A stretch of 12,369 nucleotides of DNA from Novosphingobium sp. (lineage in GTDB: Bacteria; Pseudomonadota; Alphaproteobacteria; Sphingomonadales; Sphingomonadaceae). The translations under genes and the position numbers were made by a program. Of this stretch, positions 6,366-12,178 are shown piece after piece. How positions within the stretch are numbered: position 1 is the first letter of the stretch; every line of letters begins with the position of its first letter. The notes under the pieces are model-generated. The model made no database searches and was not told the origin of the DNA. It saw only the letters and a list, made by a program, of their open reading frames with translations. The DNA lies in contig JAQVEQ010000080.1 in assembly GCA_028697875.1 (NCBI GenBank), forward strand, positions 1-12,369, written 5' to 3'.

Positions 6366-7448
6366 TCATGGCTGGTCGAAAGTGATGCGGACTTTCGCGC
6401 TGGCTGGCCGTGCCTGGCAGGACAGTATCCATCCCTCGGCGATTTCCTCGGCCCCCAGCACCGCGTCCTCGTCCATGGCCACCTCGCCTTCCACGACCTT
6501 GCAGGCGCAGGCCCCGCACTTGCCTTCGCGGCAGGAGAAGGGCGCTGCCAGACCTTGGCCGAGCAGCACGTCAAGCAGGAACTGGTTACTTGGCCATGTC
6601 ATCGCATGGGTTTCGCCGTCGAGTTCGACCGCGAGGTCGGACGCCGGCCCCAGGGCGGTGTCCGGTTCGGGCACGTGATGCCGTCCGGGATCGCCCGTGA
6701 GCGAGACGAATTTTTCGACCTTGATGCGATGCCGGTCGACGCCAAGCCCGGCGAGGGCTTCGACTCCGCAATTCATGAAGGCGTCCGGTCCGCACAGCAG
6801 GGCCTCATAATCGGTATAGGGTTCCACGATCCCCGCCAGCTGTTCGCGGCCGGGCAGCCCCTGCACGCTTTCCAGCCAGTGATAGACGATCAGGCGGCCC
6901 GGATGGGCGCGTGCGAGGCGATCCAGTTCGCCGCGGAAGATGACGGACTGTTCGTTGCGGTTCGCATAGACCAGCACGATGCGCTGCGAGCCTTCCCGAA
7001 GCGCGGCCTTGATGATCGACATCATCGGGGTGATGCCACTGCCACCGGCCAGCAGGAGGAGGCCGGAGTCGAGCCGCGTGGGGGTGAACAGGCCGGCAGG
7101 CGGCATGGCGTAAAGCAGGTCGCCGGGCTGCACGGCGTCGCACAACCAGTTCGACACGACACCGCCCTGGACGCGCTTGACGGTGATTTTCATTTTCCCG
7201 TCCACACCCGGTGCGGAGGCAAGCGAATAGCAGCGCGCAATCGCACCATCGGGAGAGGGGATGCGCAAGGTCAGGAACTGGCCCGGCTTGTAGGCGAATT
7301 CACTGCCGATCCCGGGCTGATCGAGAACGATCGACCTGGCGTCTGCCGTTTCCTCGATCACCTCGGCCACGCGAAGCTGGCGGTAGGGAGAGTTTTCTTC
7401 GGACGGCGCGGGCGAAATCATCGGGTTGTTCTGCGTTTCATGTAGCAT
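6366..7448 (-). CDS. kshB: 3-ketosteroid 9-alpha-hydroxylase reductase (KshB-type, FAD/NAD plus ferredoxin domain)
   Basis: A cytoplasmic electron-transfer protein passing electrons from NAD(P)H through FAD and a plant-type [2Fe-2S] centre to the KshA oxygenase. Domains in order (360-residue reading): a FAD-binding barrel with RCYSLAS (72-78); an NAD-binding domain with GGSGITPMMS (135-144) and CGPDAFM (219-225); and a C-terminal ferredoxin with Cys306, Cys311, Cys314 (CREGKCGAC) and Cys344. This order and length match KshB; PaaE/HmpX-like reductases share the layout, so the name leans on the nearby kshA and kstD. The start is uncertain: ATG 7448 gives 360 residues, while ATG 7421 (MISPAPSE) gives 351 and also fits the family. 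Neither has a clear ribosome site. It is divergent from the luxR pair. Confidence 0.85.
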   Translation of the reverse strand: MLHETQNNPMISPAPSEENSPYRQLRVAEVIEETADARSIVLDQPGIGSEFAYKPGQFLTLRIPSPDGAIARCYSLASAPGVDGKMKITVKRVQGGVVSNWLCDAVQPGDLLYAMPPAGLFTPTRLDSGLLLLAGGSGITPMMSIIKAALREGSQRIVLVYANRNEQSVIFRGELDRLARAHPGRLIVYHWLESVQGLPGREQLAGIVEPYTDYEALLCGPDAFMNCGVEALAGLGVDRHRIKVEKFVSLTGDPGRHHVPEPDTALGPASDLAVELDGETHAMTWPSNQFLLDVLLGQGLAAPFSCREGKCGACACKVVEGEVAMDEDAVLGAEEIAEGWILSCQARPASAKVRITFDQP

Positions 7449-7464
7449 CGAGACATATGCACCG

Positions 7465-7482
7465 GGCCGGCGCGGCCGGCGC
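7465..7482. repeat. 9-bp tandem repeat (GGCCGGCGC)2 in the kshB leader
   Basis: Two exact copies of GGCCGGCGC abut, and together they are self-complementary (GCCGGC...GCCGGC). The pair lies between the shared element and the kshB start, so the transcript could fold into a GC hairpin there. Confidence 0.4.
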
Positions 7483-7499
7483 AACTTCTATACGGACTA
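7482..7499 (-). promoter_or_regulatory. Shared steroid-gene element, copy 3, upstream of kshB
   Basis: On the minus strand this reads TAGTCCGTATAGAAGTTG, 15/18 identical to the element before kstD and 13/18 to that before kshA. It contains TATAGA, a fair -10 hexamer, but no recognisable -35 lies 17 bp upstream, which would fit an activator-dependent promoter. It ends 33 bp before ATG 7448, or 60 bp before ATG 7421. Confidence 0.6.
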
Positions 7500-7531
7500 G
7501 TCGCCGGGAAACTGCCGGGCCGGCACGCAAT

Positions 7532-7565
7532 CCGATACGCGGATGGGCCCGATACGCGGATGGGC
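7532..7565. repeat. Exact tandem 17-bp direct repeat upstream of the first luxR gene
   Basis: CCGATACGCGGATGGGC occurs twice without a gap (7532-7548 and 7549-7565). The block ends nine bases before the TTGACG hexamer at 7575, the place where transcription activators usually bind. Candidate direct-repeat operator for the adjacent regulators; a slippage duplication is the alternative. Confidence 0.65.
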
Positions 7566-7574
7566 GCGCGATGC

Positions 7575-7603
7575 TTGACGGTGCCAAGGGGGCTTCCTAG
7601 GTT
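7575..7603 (+). promoter_or_regulatory. Probable promoter of the luxR tandem
   Basis: TTGACG (7575-7580) and TAGGTT (7598-7603) are separated by exactly 17 bp. The -35 is near consensus and the -10 is weak. Transcription would begin near 7610, leaving a leader of about 80 bases. Confidence 0.45.
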
Positions 7604-7618
7604 TCGCGAGTGCTCGAC

Positions 7619-7675
7619 CGCCCCTGTCCAGACAGGGCGGCAGGCAAGGTGGAGAGGTTATTCCCGGAAACCGGG
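7619..7675 (+). promoter_or_regulatory. Two hairpin-forming dyads in the luxR1 leader
   Basis: CCCTGTC (7622-7628) and GACAGGG (7631-7637) form a near-perfect dyad that extends on both sides with one bulged C. A second, CCCGG-AAA-CCGGG (7663-7675), ends 15 bases before the ATG. Either could be a protein site or a leader structure affecting translation. The first does not have the spacing of a classical lux box. Confidence 0.35.
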
Positions 7676-7690
7676 CGAAGAACTGACGGC

Positions 7691-8713
7691 ATGAGCGCGA
7701 CGAAGCGGATATCTTCGGAAGACGTCCTTCTGGGCATCTATCAGGCGGCCCTGGAGGATCGTCCCTGGCTGGGGATTCTGGGGCTGCTTGCCGGGTTCTT
7801 CGATCTGTCCAGCGCCAGTGCCACGGTCCCCTGGGGGGAGGGGCAGGCCTCGTGCTACCTCGTTTCCCGCCCCGGCGGCGGGTTGCCGCGCTTGCGCAAG
7901 TATCCGCTGGAGGGGCCGGCAGCGGGTTCCTCCCGCACCGCTGCCGGGCCATGTGGCGCGACGCGACATCATGCGATGCGCGCAGACTGCCTCGCCCAGG
8001 ATGGCCTCGTGTGCCGTCTCGCGCTCCATCGCCGCAAGGGCCAGCCGCCTTTTACAGAGGACGACAGGGCGGCGCTCGGCGTGTTCCTGCCGCATATCGA
8101 AAGCGCGCTGGAACTCGCCGCCGATGTGGCCAGGAGGGATATGGAGCGCCTGCTCTACGAATTTGCGTTGGACCAGATGGGGATCGGCGTGCTTTTCCTG
8201 AACGAGGAAGGGAAACTCCTCCATGCGAGCGAGGTGGTGCGTGCCCTGCTGGATGCGGAAGAGGGTATCCGGCTGATCAACGGCCGGGTCGAAGGGTGTT
8301 TCGCTGCGGATACGCGAAACCTCCGCCGTTTGATCGACATGGCGAGGAAAGAGCCGGAAAAGATATTCGGCGGCGCCGTTTCAAGGCGATCGGATGGACG
8401 CAGTATCGGGATCATGACGCGCACGGTTCCGGCCAAGGCCGGGGTCTGCAGCAAGACGCAACCGGCAATGGCCGTGTTCCTGCGGGACACGTATTCGCGC
8501 ACGTCGATGGATTCCGGGGAACTTTCGCAATTCTTCGGCTTTACCGCAGCCGAGGCCCGGCTGTCGGTGGAACTCGCCAGCGGCAGGAGCCTCGACGAGG
8601 CCGCCCACGCGCTGGGGATCAGGCGCAACACCGCGCGCGCCCATCTCCGTTCGATCTTCTCCAAGGCGAATGTCAGCAGGCAGACGGAACTGGTCCGCCT
8701 GCTGATAATGTGA
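7691..8713 (+). CDS. LuxR/GerE-type transcriptional regulator, first of a tandem pair
   Basis: A 340-residue DNA-binding regulator. The C-terminal 63 residues (278-340) form a GerE-like helix-turn-helix: LSQFFGFTAAEARLSVELAS, then EAAHALGIRRNTARAHLRSIFSKA. The central part (GIGVLFLNEEGKLLHASEVV) looks like a PAS-type sensor fold, and the first 150 residues (WLGILGLLAGFFDLSSASA; EDDRAALGVFLPHIESALEL) resemble uncharacterised sensor regions of similar regulators. No receiver domain and no acyl-homoserine-lactone domain are recognisable, so the ligand is unknown. ATG 7691 is chosen because the family-like sequence starts there and the upstream reading (from 7610) covers the leader dyads. It is divergent from kshB and 24 bp upstream of its paralogue. 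It may control the steroid genes; this is inference from position. Confidence 0.8.
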   Translation: MSATKRISSEDVLLGIYQAALEDRPWLGILGLLAGFFDLSSASATVPWGEGQASCYLVSRPGGGLPRLRKYPLEGPAAGSSRTAAGPCGATRHHAMRADCLAQDGLVCRLALHRRKGQPPFTEDDRAALGVFLPHIESALELAADVARRDMERLLYEFALDQMGIGVLFLNEEGKLLHASEVVRALLDAEEGIRLINGRVEGCFAADTRNLRRLIDMARKEPEKIFGGAVSRRSDGRSIGIMTRTVPAKAGVCSKTQPAMAVFLRDTYSRTSMDSGELSQFFGFTAAEARLSVELASGRSLDEAAHALGIRRNTARAHLRSIFSKANVSRQTELVRLLIM

Positions 8714-8736
8714 CCCGGTTCCGTCCGGCAGGGCCG

Positions 8737-9771
8737 ATGAACCAGGGAAACACCCTCGATCCCATCCAGGCGCAGGACGGTTCGCTGAACGGGCCGGGTA
8801 GCGATGCCGTGGTCCTGGCGCTGTACCGGACGGTGCGGGATACGCATCCGTGGCGTCAGGTGCTGGGCTTGCTGGTCCGGTTTTTCGGGCTTTCGAGCGC
8901 GGCCGCGATCCGCAGTGGCGGGACGGGCTGGCTGGTTCGCGCGGGCGCGGGCGATGCGCTGCTGTCGCGCGAATGCGATTGGGCAGTGGCGGGCTCCGCT
9001 CACGGCACGGACGGGAAAGAGCGGCACCACGTTCTGACTGCCGCGCTCGCCATGCCCGATGGCGCTGCCGCATCGCTTCATCTGCATCGCGGCAGGAACG
9101 ATCCCGCTTTTACGGATGAAGAGGAGGAACAGCTCGAACGCTTCCTGCCGCATATCGCCGGCGCCTTGAACATCGCGGGCAAGATCGCGCGGCGGGATGC
9201 CAAGCGCCTGCTTTACGAGACGACGCTCGACCATGCCCGGATCGGTGCGATTTTCCTGAACGATGCTGGGGAAATGCTGAATGCCAATGGCGTCGCCTTG
9301 TCGCTCCTGGCCGAGGAGGACGGCCTTCGCCTGGTCGACGGCAAGCTCGCGGGGTGCCGTGAAGCCGATACGGCCGTCATTGCCGGCCTGCTGGAAAAAG
9401 CGCGGGAAGAGCAGGAGCAGGTCTTTGCCGCAACCCTGTCGCGGCCCCCGGGCAAGCGGGATTTGCCCATCATGGCGCGCGCCATGCCGGAAGCGGCCAG
9501 AGTCGAGGGCAATGGCCATCCGACAGTGACGATGTTCGTGCGCGATGCCTTCTCGCGCACGACCATGAAAACCGAAGAACTGTCGCAGTTCTTCGGTTTT
9601 ACGGCCGCCGAGGCGCGTCTTTCCATCGAGCTTGCCAACGGCTTGAGCCTGAACGAGGCGGCTGCCGCGCTGGGGATCAGGCGCAACACCGCACGGGCCT
9701 ATTTGCGTTCGATCTTTTCCAAGACGGGGGTCGGCAGGCAGACCGAACTCATGCGCTTGCTCATCATTTGA
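8737..9771 (+). CDS. LuxR/GerE-type transcriptional regulator, second of a tandem pair
   Basis: A 344-residue paralogue of the preceding protein. The last 63 residues (282-344) are identical to it at 52 positions, while the N-terminal sensor part has diverged strongly apart from landmarks such as WRQVLGLLVRFFGLSSAAA, LPHIAGALNIAGKIARRDAKRLLYE and GAIFLNDAGEMLNANG. This suggests the same or overlapping DNA targets but different signals. ATG 8737 is preceded by CAGGG and follows the upstream stop by 23 bp, so the two genes are likely one operon. A longer open frame runs back into the upstream gene but is only its shadow. Confidence 0.8.
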   Translation: MNQGNTLDPIQAQDGSLNGPGSDAVVLALYRTVRDTHPWRQVLGLLVRFFGLSSAAAIRSGGTGWLVRAGAGDALLSRECDWAVAGSAHGTDGKERHHVLTAALAMPDGAAASLHLHRGRNDPAFTDEEEEQLERFLPHIAGALNIAGKIARRDAKRLLYETTLDHARIGAIFLNDAGEMLNANGVALSLLAEEDGLRLVDGKLAGCREADTAVIAGLLEKAREEQEQVFAATLSRPPGKRDLPIMARAMPEAARVEGNGHPTVTMFVRDAFSRTTMKTEELSQFFGFTAAEARLSIELANGLSLNEAAAALGIRRNTARAYLRSIFSKTGVGRQTELMRLLII

Positions 9772-9803
9772 GAGCCGGGGCAAGCGTGGAAATGGCGTGG
9801 GCG

Positions 9804-9839
9804 GGACGGCGGATTGATCCGGCTCAAGACCGGCCGTCC
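9804..9839 (+). terminator. Weak inverted repeat after the second luxR gene
   Basis: GGACGGC (9804-9810) pairs with GCCGTCC (9833-9839), and a smaller CCGG/CCGG pair could form inside. There is no T-run, and the repeat overlaps the FNR-like box, so a terminator role is only possible. Confidence 0.22.
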
Positions 9840-9853
9840 GGGCTGTGTTAATG
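9814..9853 (+). promoter_or_regulatory. FNR/FixK-type box and -10 hexamer upstream of the DUF3775 gene
   Basis: TTGATCCGGCTCAA (9814-9827) matches 9 of the 10 defined bases of the FNR consensus TTGAT-N4-ATCAA. A possible -10, TTAATG, is at 9848-9853, which puts the box centre about 40 bp before the expected start of transcription. This is the classical position for FNR-type activation. A Crp/Fnr regulator is encoded about 1.1 kb downstream. Confidence 0.45.
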
Positions 9854-9904
9854 TCATGCGGCTAATGCTGTGAGGGACTGACTCGATCTTGCAGGAGTGT
9901 TTTC

Positions 9905-10306
9905 ATGGCCATTTCCTTTGGTCCGGCGATCTCGCTGGATAAACTGTGCTTCATCGTGTCGCTTGCCCGCGAATTCGAAATCGAGGGCGATGGCGCCGAG
10001 CCGGAAACGGATTCCGGTATCGACGAGGAGGAGCGCCTTGCCACGCTGGAAGGCGGCAGGCCCGATACGATCGATGAGGAACTCAGGACTTTCATCGACG
10101 AGCTGGACGAGGACGAACAGATCGATCTCGTCGCGCTTGTCTGGCTGGGGCGGGACGAGGGCGAGCGTTCCGACTGGCCGTCCGTGCGCTCGCAGGCGAT
10201 AGAAGCGCATAACGACCGGACGGCGGATTACCTGATGGGGATACCCCTGTTGCCGGGCTTCCTGGAAGACGGAATGAATGCCTTCGGTCTGTCCTGCGAG
10301 ACGTAA
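9905..10306 (+). CDS. DUF3775 domain-containing protein
   Basis: A 133-residue acidic cytoplasmic protein of unknown function. It matches my memory of the DUF3775 family of alphaproteobacteria: the start ISLDKLCFIVSLAREFEI, the middle ELRTFIDELDEDEQIDLVALVWLGRD, and the end AHNDRTADYLMGIPLLPGFLEDGM. No catalytic motif, membrane segment or signal peptide is seen. ATG 9905 is backed by AGGAG about ten bases upstream. The FNR-like box in front suggests expression tied to oxygen or redox state, an inference. It stands alone between the luxR pair and the receiver-like gene. Confidence 0.75.
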   Translation: MAISFGPAISLDKLCFIVSLAREFEIEGDGAEPETDSGIDEEERLATLEGGRPDTIDEELRTFIDELDEDEQIDLVALVWLGRDEGERSDWPSVRSQAIEAHNDRTADYLMGIPLLPGFLEDGMNAFGLSCET

Positions 10307-10382
10307 GCGTGAAGAGAAACCGGATCGGCCCGTTCGGCGGCCGGTCCGTCAAGTCATGTTGCAATGTAAATAAATGATTTCT

Positions 10383-10422
10383 CTAAGGGATTTCCCTTAG
10401 GTCGTAAAAACCAATGTACAAT
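10383..10422 (+). promoter_or_regulatory. Palindrome CTAAGGGATTTCCCTTAG with -10 TACAAT before the receiver-like gene
   Basis: Two perfect 8-bp arms (10383-10390 and 10393-10400) flank TT. A good -10, TACAAT (10417-10422), follows, so the palindrome covers the -35 position, where no TTGACA-like hexamer is found. This fits an activator site or an alternative promoter. It recalls FixJ-type sites with TAAG and TTCCC halves, but that link is a guess. Confidence 0.5.
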
Positions 10423-10530
10423 GAGTGGCGGGCAAAGAGGAGAGTGCCGCAACACGGGCATGTATAAAGACCCGAGCGCACTGGGAGTCCTGCAAGGACA
10501 TCGATTGCTGGACCAGTTGGAGGATGCTCC

Positions 10531-10881
10531 ATGAGCCACGCACTGATTATCGAAGACAACATGATTGTCGGCCGTGCGATCCAGTCGCGCCTGGAGGCGC
10601 TTGGCTTCCGCTCCTTCGACCATAGCTGGACCGAGGAACAGGCTGTCGAAGCGGCAAGCTGCCGCAAACCCGACCTGCTGGTCGTGGGCGACACGCTCGA
10701 GATCGGATCGCGCATGAGCGCCGCGCGCCGTATTTCCGCACATGGGAGCATCCCGGTCCTGATAGTCACGGCGGATCCCTTCCGCGTGCACCAGTTGCGA
10801 CCCGATGAAATGTCGTTCGGCCGTTCCTTCTTTCTCAACGAGATCGAAGAGGCCGTGCGATTGATCGGTGTTGCCGCGTGA
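10531..10881 (+). CDS. Single-domain receiver-like protein with degenerate phosphorylation site
   Basis: A 116-residue protein that fills one CheY-like receiver domain and has no output domain. The acidic pair E8-D9 follows the first strand (ALIIEDN). PDLLVVGDTLEIGS (47-60) sits where the phospho-acceptor loop should be: Asp54 is available, but the loop is one residue shorter than usual and the expected pattern is disturbed. Thr80 (LIVTAD) is in place. The conserved Lys near residue 99 is missing, the sequence there being RSFFLNEIEEAV. It may be phosphorylated weakly or work as a phosphate-independent partner. ATG 10531 has GGAGG about ten bases upstream. A Crp/Fnr gene follows after 111 bp. 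Confidence 0.7.
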   Translation: MSHALIIEDNMIVGRAIQSRLEALGFRSFDHSWTEEQAVEAASCRKPDLLVVGDTLEIGSRMSAARRISAHGSIPVLIVTADPFRVHQLRPDEMSFGRSFFLNEIEEAVRLIGVAA

Positions 10882-10916
10882 CCGGGCCTTCCGCCTGCTG
10901 AAGATATTTTTTACCA

Positions 10917-10951
10917 GGAATATTCCCCGACACAGATATTCAGGTTATACT
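10917..10951 (+). promoter_or_regulatory. Dyad GGAATATTCC and -10 TATACT before the crp/fnr gene
   Basis: The 10-bp palindrome GGAATATTCC (10917-10926) overlaps the -35 position of a promoter whose -10 is TATACT (10946-10951). The layout resembles that of the receiver gene promoter, where TTTCCC overlaps the -35, so both may answer to one activator. Confidence 0.4.
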
Positions 10952-10992
10952 TAATTCGGCGATCCGGAAAGCTGCCAGAACATGGAGTAAGC

Positions 10993-11625
10993 ATGTATCG
11001 TCCAGCCTTTGTGCCGATCCATCCTGACGCCATCGAAAGACCGGCCGGTCATGGCGAAGCGCTTTTTCGCGAAGGCGATCCTTGTGATTACGTCTTCGAA
11101 TTGTGCGGTGGAATCGCCCGGGGGGTCAGTTTCATGGCCAGCGGCGAACGGCAGATCAGCGCGTTCTTCTTTCCCGGCGACCAGATCGGGTTGCCGGTGG
11201 CCGAAAGCTACCGCTTCACCGCCGAGGCAGTGACCGACGTCCGCTATGTCTGCCATTCGCGTGCGCGATGGCACGAAAGTCTCGTGCGCAGCTGGCGCGA
11301 GGAAGGGCGCCTCCTGCCCTCGATCTGTGCCGAGCAGGATCCGATCTTCAGGCGCGGGATCATCATCGGCCGCCACGGTCTGCTGGTCCGGCTGTGCGCC
11401 TTTTTCATATCCGTGATCGACCGGTTGCCGGAAGAAGACGGCATGATCGTCTACCCCCTCTCGCAAGTCGATGTTGCCGCCTATCTCGCAACCTCGCCCG
11501 AGTCCGTTTGCCGTGGCCTGCGCCAGCTTCGCGAGATGCGCGTCATTGCGGCGCCCGAGCGGGAAAGGATGGTGGTACTCGACCGCGCGCGGCTCGAAGC
11601 GATCGCCAGTGGTGCGCATTCCTAG
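10993..11625 (+). CDS. Crp/Fnr family transcriptional regulator (FixK-like)
   Basis: A 210-residue DNA-binding protein. The N-terminal half is a cyclic-nucleotide-binding-type barrel (GEALFREGDPCDYVFELCGG, then FFFPGDQIGLP), followed by a long dimer helix. The C-terminal winged helix-turn-helix reads YPLSQVDVAAYLATSPESVC then RGLRQLREMRVI. The recognition helix ESVCR resembles the E-x-x-S-R of FNR/FixK, with Cys in the Ser place, so targets should be TTGAT-type. The N-terminal cysteine cluster of the oxygen-sensing FNR is absent, which fits a FixK-like protein that does not carry an iron-sulfur centre. GGAG lies six bases before ATG 10993. The one box of this type noticed is upstream of the DUF3775 gene. 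Confidence 0.85.
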   Translation: MYRPAFVPIHPDAIERPAGHGEALFREGDPCDYVFELCGGIARGVSFMASGERQISAFFFPGDQIGLPVAESYRFTAEAVTDVRYVCHSRARWHESLVRSWREEGRLLPSICAEQDPIFRRGIIIGRHGLLVRLCAFFISVIDRLPEEDGMIVYPLSQVDVAAYLATSPESVCRGLRQLREMRVIAAPERERMVVLDRARLEAIASGAHS

Positions 11626-12178
11626 CCAGCGGGCCCGCCTTTCCGGCATCGGTGCGCTGGCCGGTATGCTGTTGGCATTGGCCGGGTGCGACGGCGATGC
11701 GCAGGAGGAACGTCAGGCCATGATTCTTACCATACCCGCATTTGCCGGAATCGCGCGGATGCCTGCCCGTTTCACTTGCGATGGTGCCGACCGTTCCCCG
11801 GGGCTGGAATGGTCCGATCCGCCTGCCGGAACGCGCAGTTTCGCGCTTATCGTCGACGATCCCGATGCGCCGGGCGGCGTTTTCCGCCATTGGGGGGCGT
11901 ACGATATCGATTCCTCCGCAAAGGGGCTCGATGAAGGCGCGGGGAACGCGGCGGGCGCGCCGTTCCGCCAGGCGCAGAACGATTTCGGCGTCCGGGGCTA
12001 CAAGGGGCCTTGCCCTCCACGCGGACACGGCGTGCACAGGTATCGCTTCACGCTGCTCGCGCTCGACATTGCGCCTCTCCCGGCAGGCCCGGCGCTCAAG
12101 GTCGGCGATCTCGAGAAGGCTGCCGAGGGGCACGTCCTCGCCCGGGCGACAGCCGGGGGCGCCTATGCGCGTGACTGA
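11612..12178 (+). CDS. YbhB/YbcL (PEBP-like) family protein, predicted lipoprotein
   Basis: A protein of the phosphatidylethanolamine-binding/Raf-kinase-inhibitor fold; bacterial members have no settled function. The family signature is LTIPAFAGIARMPARFTCDG, LIVDDPDAPGGVFRHW (the DPDAP and HW motifs), NDFGVRGYKGPCPPRG and HRYRFTLLALD. The reading from GTG 11612 (188 residues) begins with a lipoprotein signal: basic RIPSQRAR, hydrophobic LSGIGALAGMLLALAG, then Cys26 in the lipobox LAGC, so it would be anchored in the membrane and face the periplasm. This start overlaps the end of the crp gene by 14 bases and has no clear ribosome site. GTG 11609 is equally possible. A second start, ATG 11720 behind AGGAGG (11703-11708), would give a 152-residue cytoplasmic form. 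Confidence 0.8.
   Translation: MRIPSQRARLSGIGALAGMLLALAGCDGDAQEERQAMILTIPAFAGIARMPARFTCDGADRSPGLEWSDPPAGTRSFALIVDDPDAPGGVFRHWGAYDIDSSAKGLDEGAGNAAGAPFRQAQNDFGVRGYKGPCPPRGHGVHRYRFTLLALDIAPLPAGPALKVGDLEKAAEGHVLARATAGGAYARD

Noticed and set aside
5070..7445. Plus-strand frame of 791 codons, the longest in the window
   Set aside because: It runs antisense across both hsaA and kshB and the gap between them. The minus-strand proteins have specific motifs, while this one reads as His/Gly/Arg-rich filler.
7622..7637. Classical lux box before luxR1
   Set aside because: The CTG and CAG halves are only six bases apart rather than about ten, and the regulators lack an autoinducer-binding domain.
7852..8736. 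Upstream extension of the second luxR reading frame
   Set aside because: This part overlaps the first luxR gene in another frame; the paralogue alignment starts just after ATG 8737.
10993..11625. Oxygen-sensing FNR with an iron-sulfur cluster
   Set aside because: The N-terminal cysteine spacing needed for the cluster is not present, so FixK-like is the better description.
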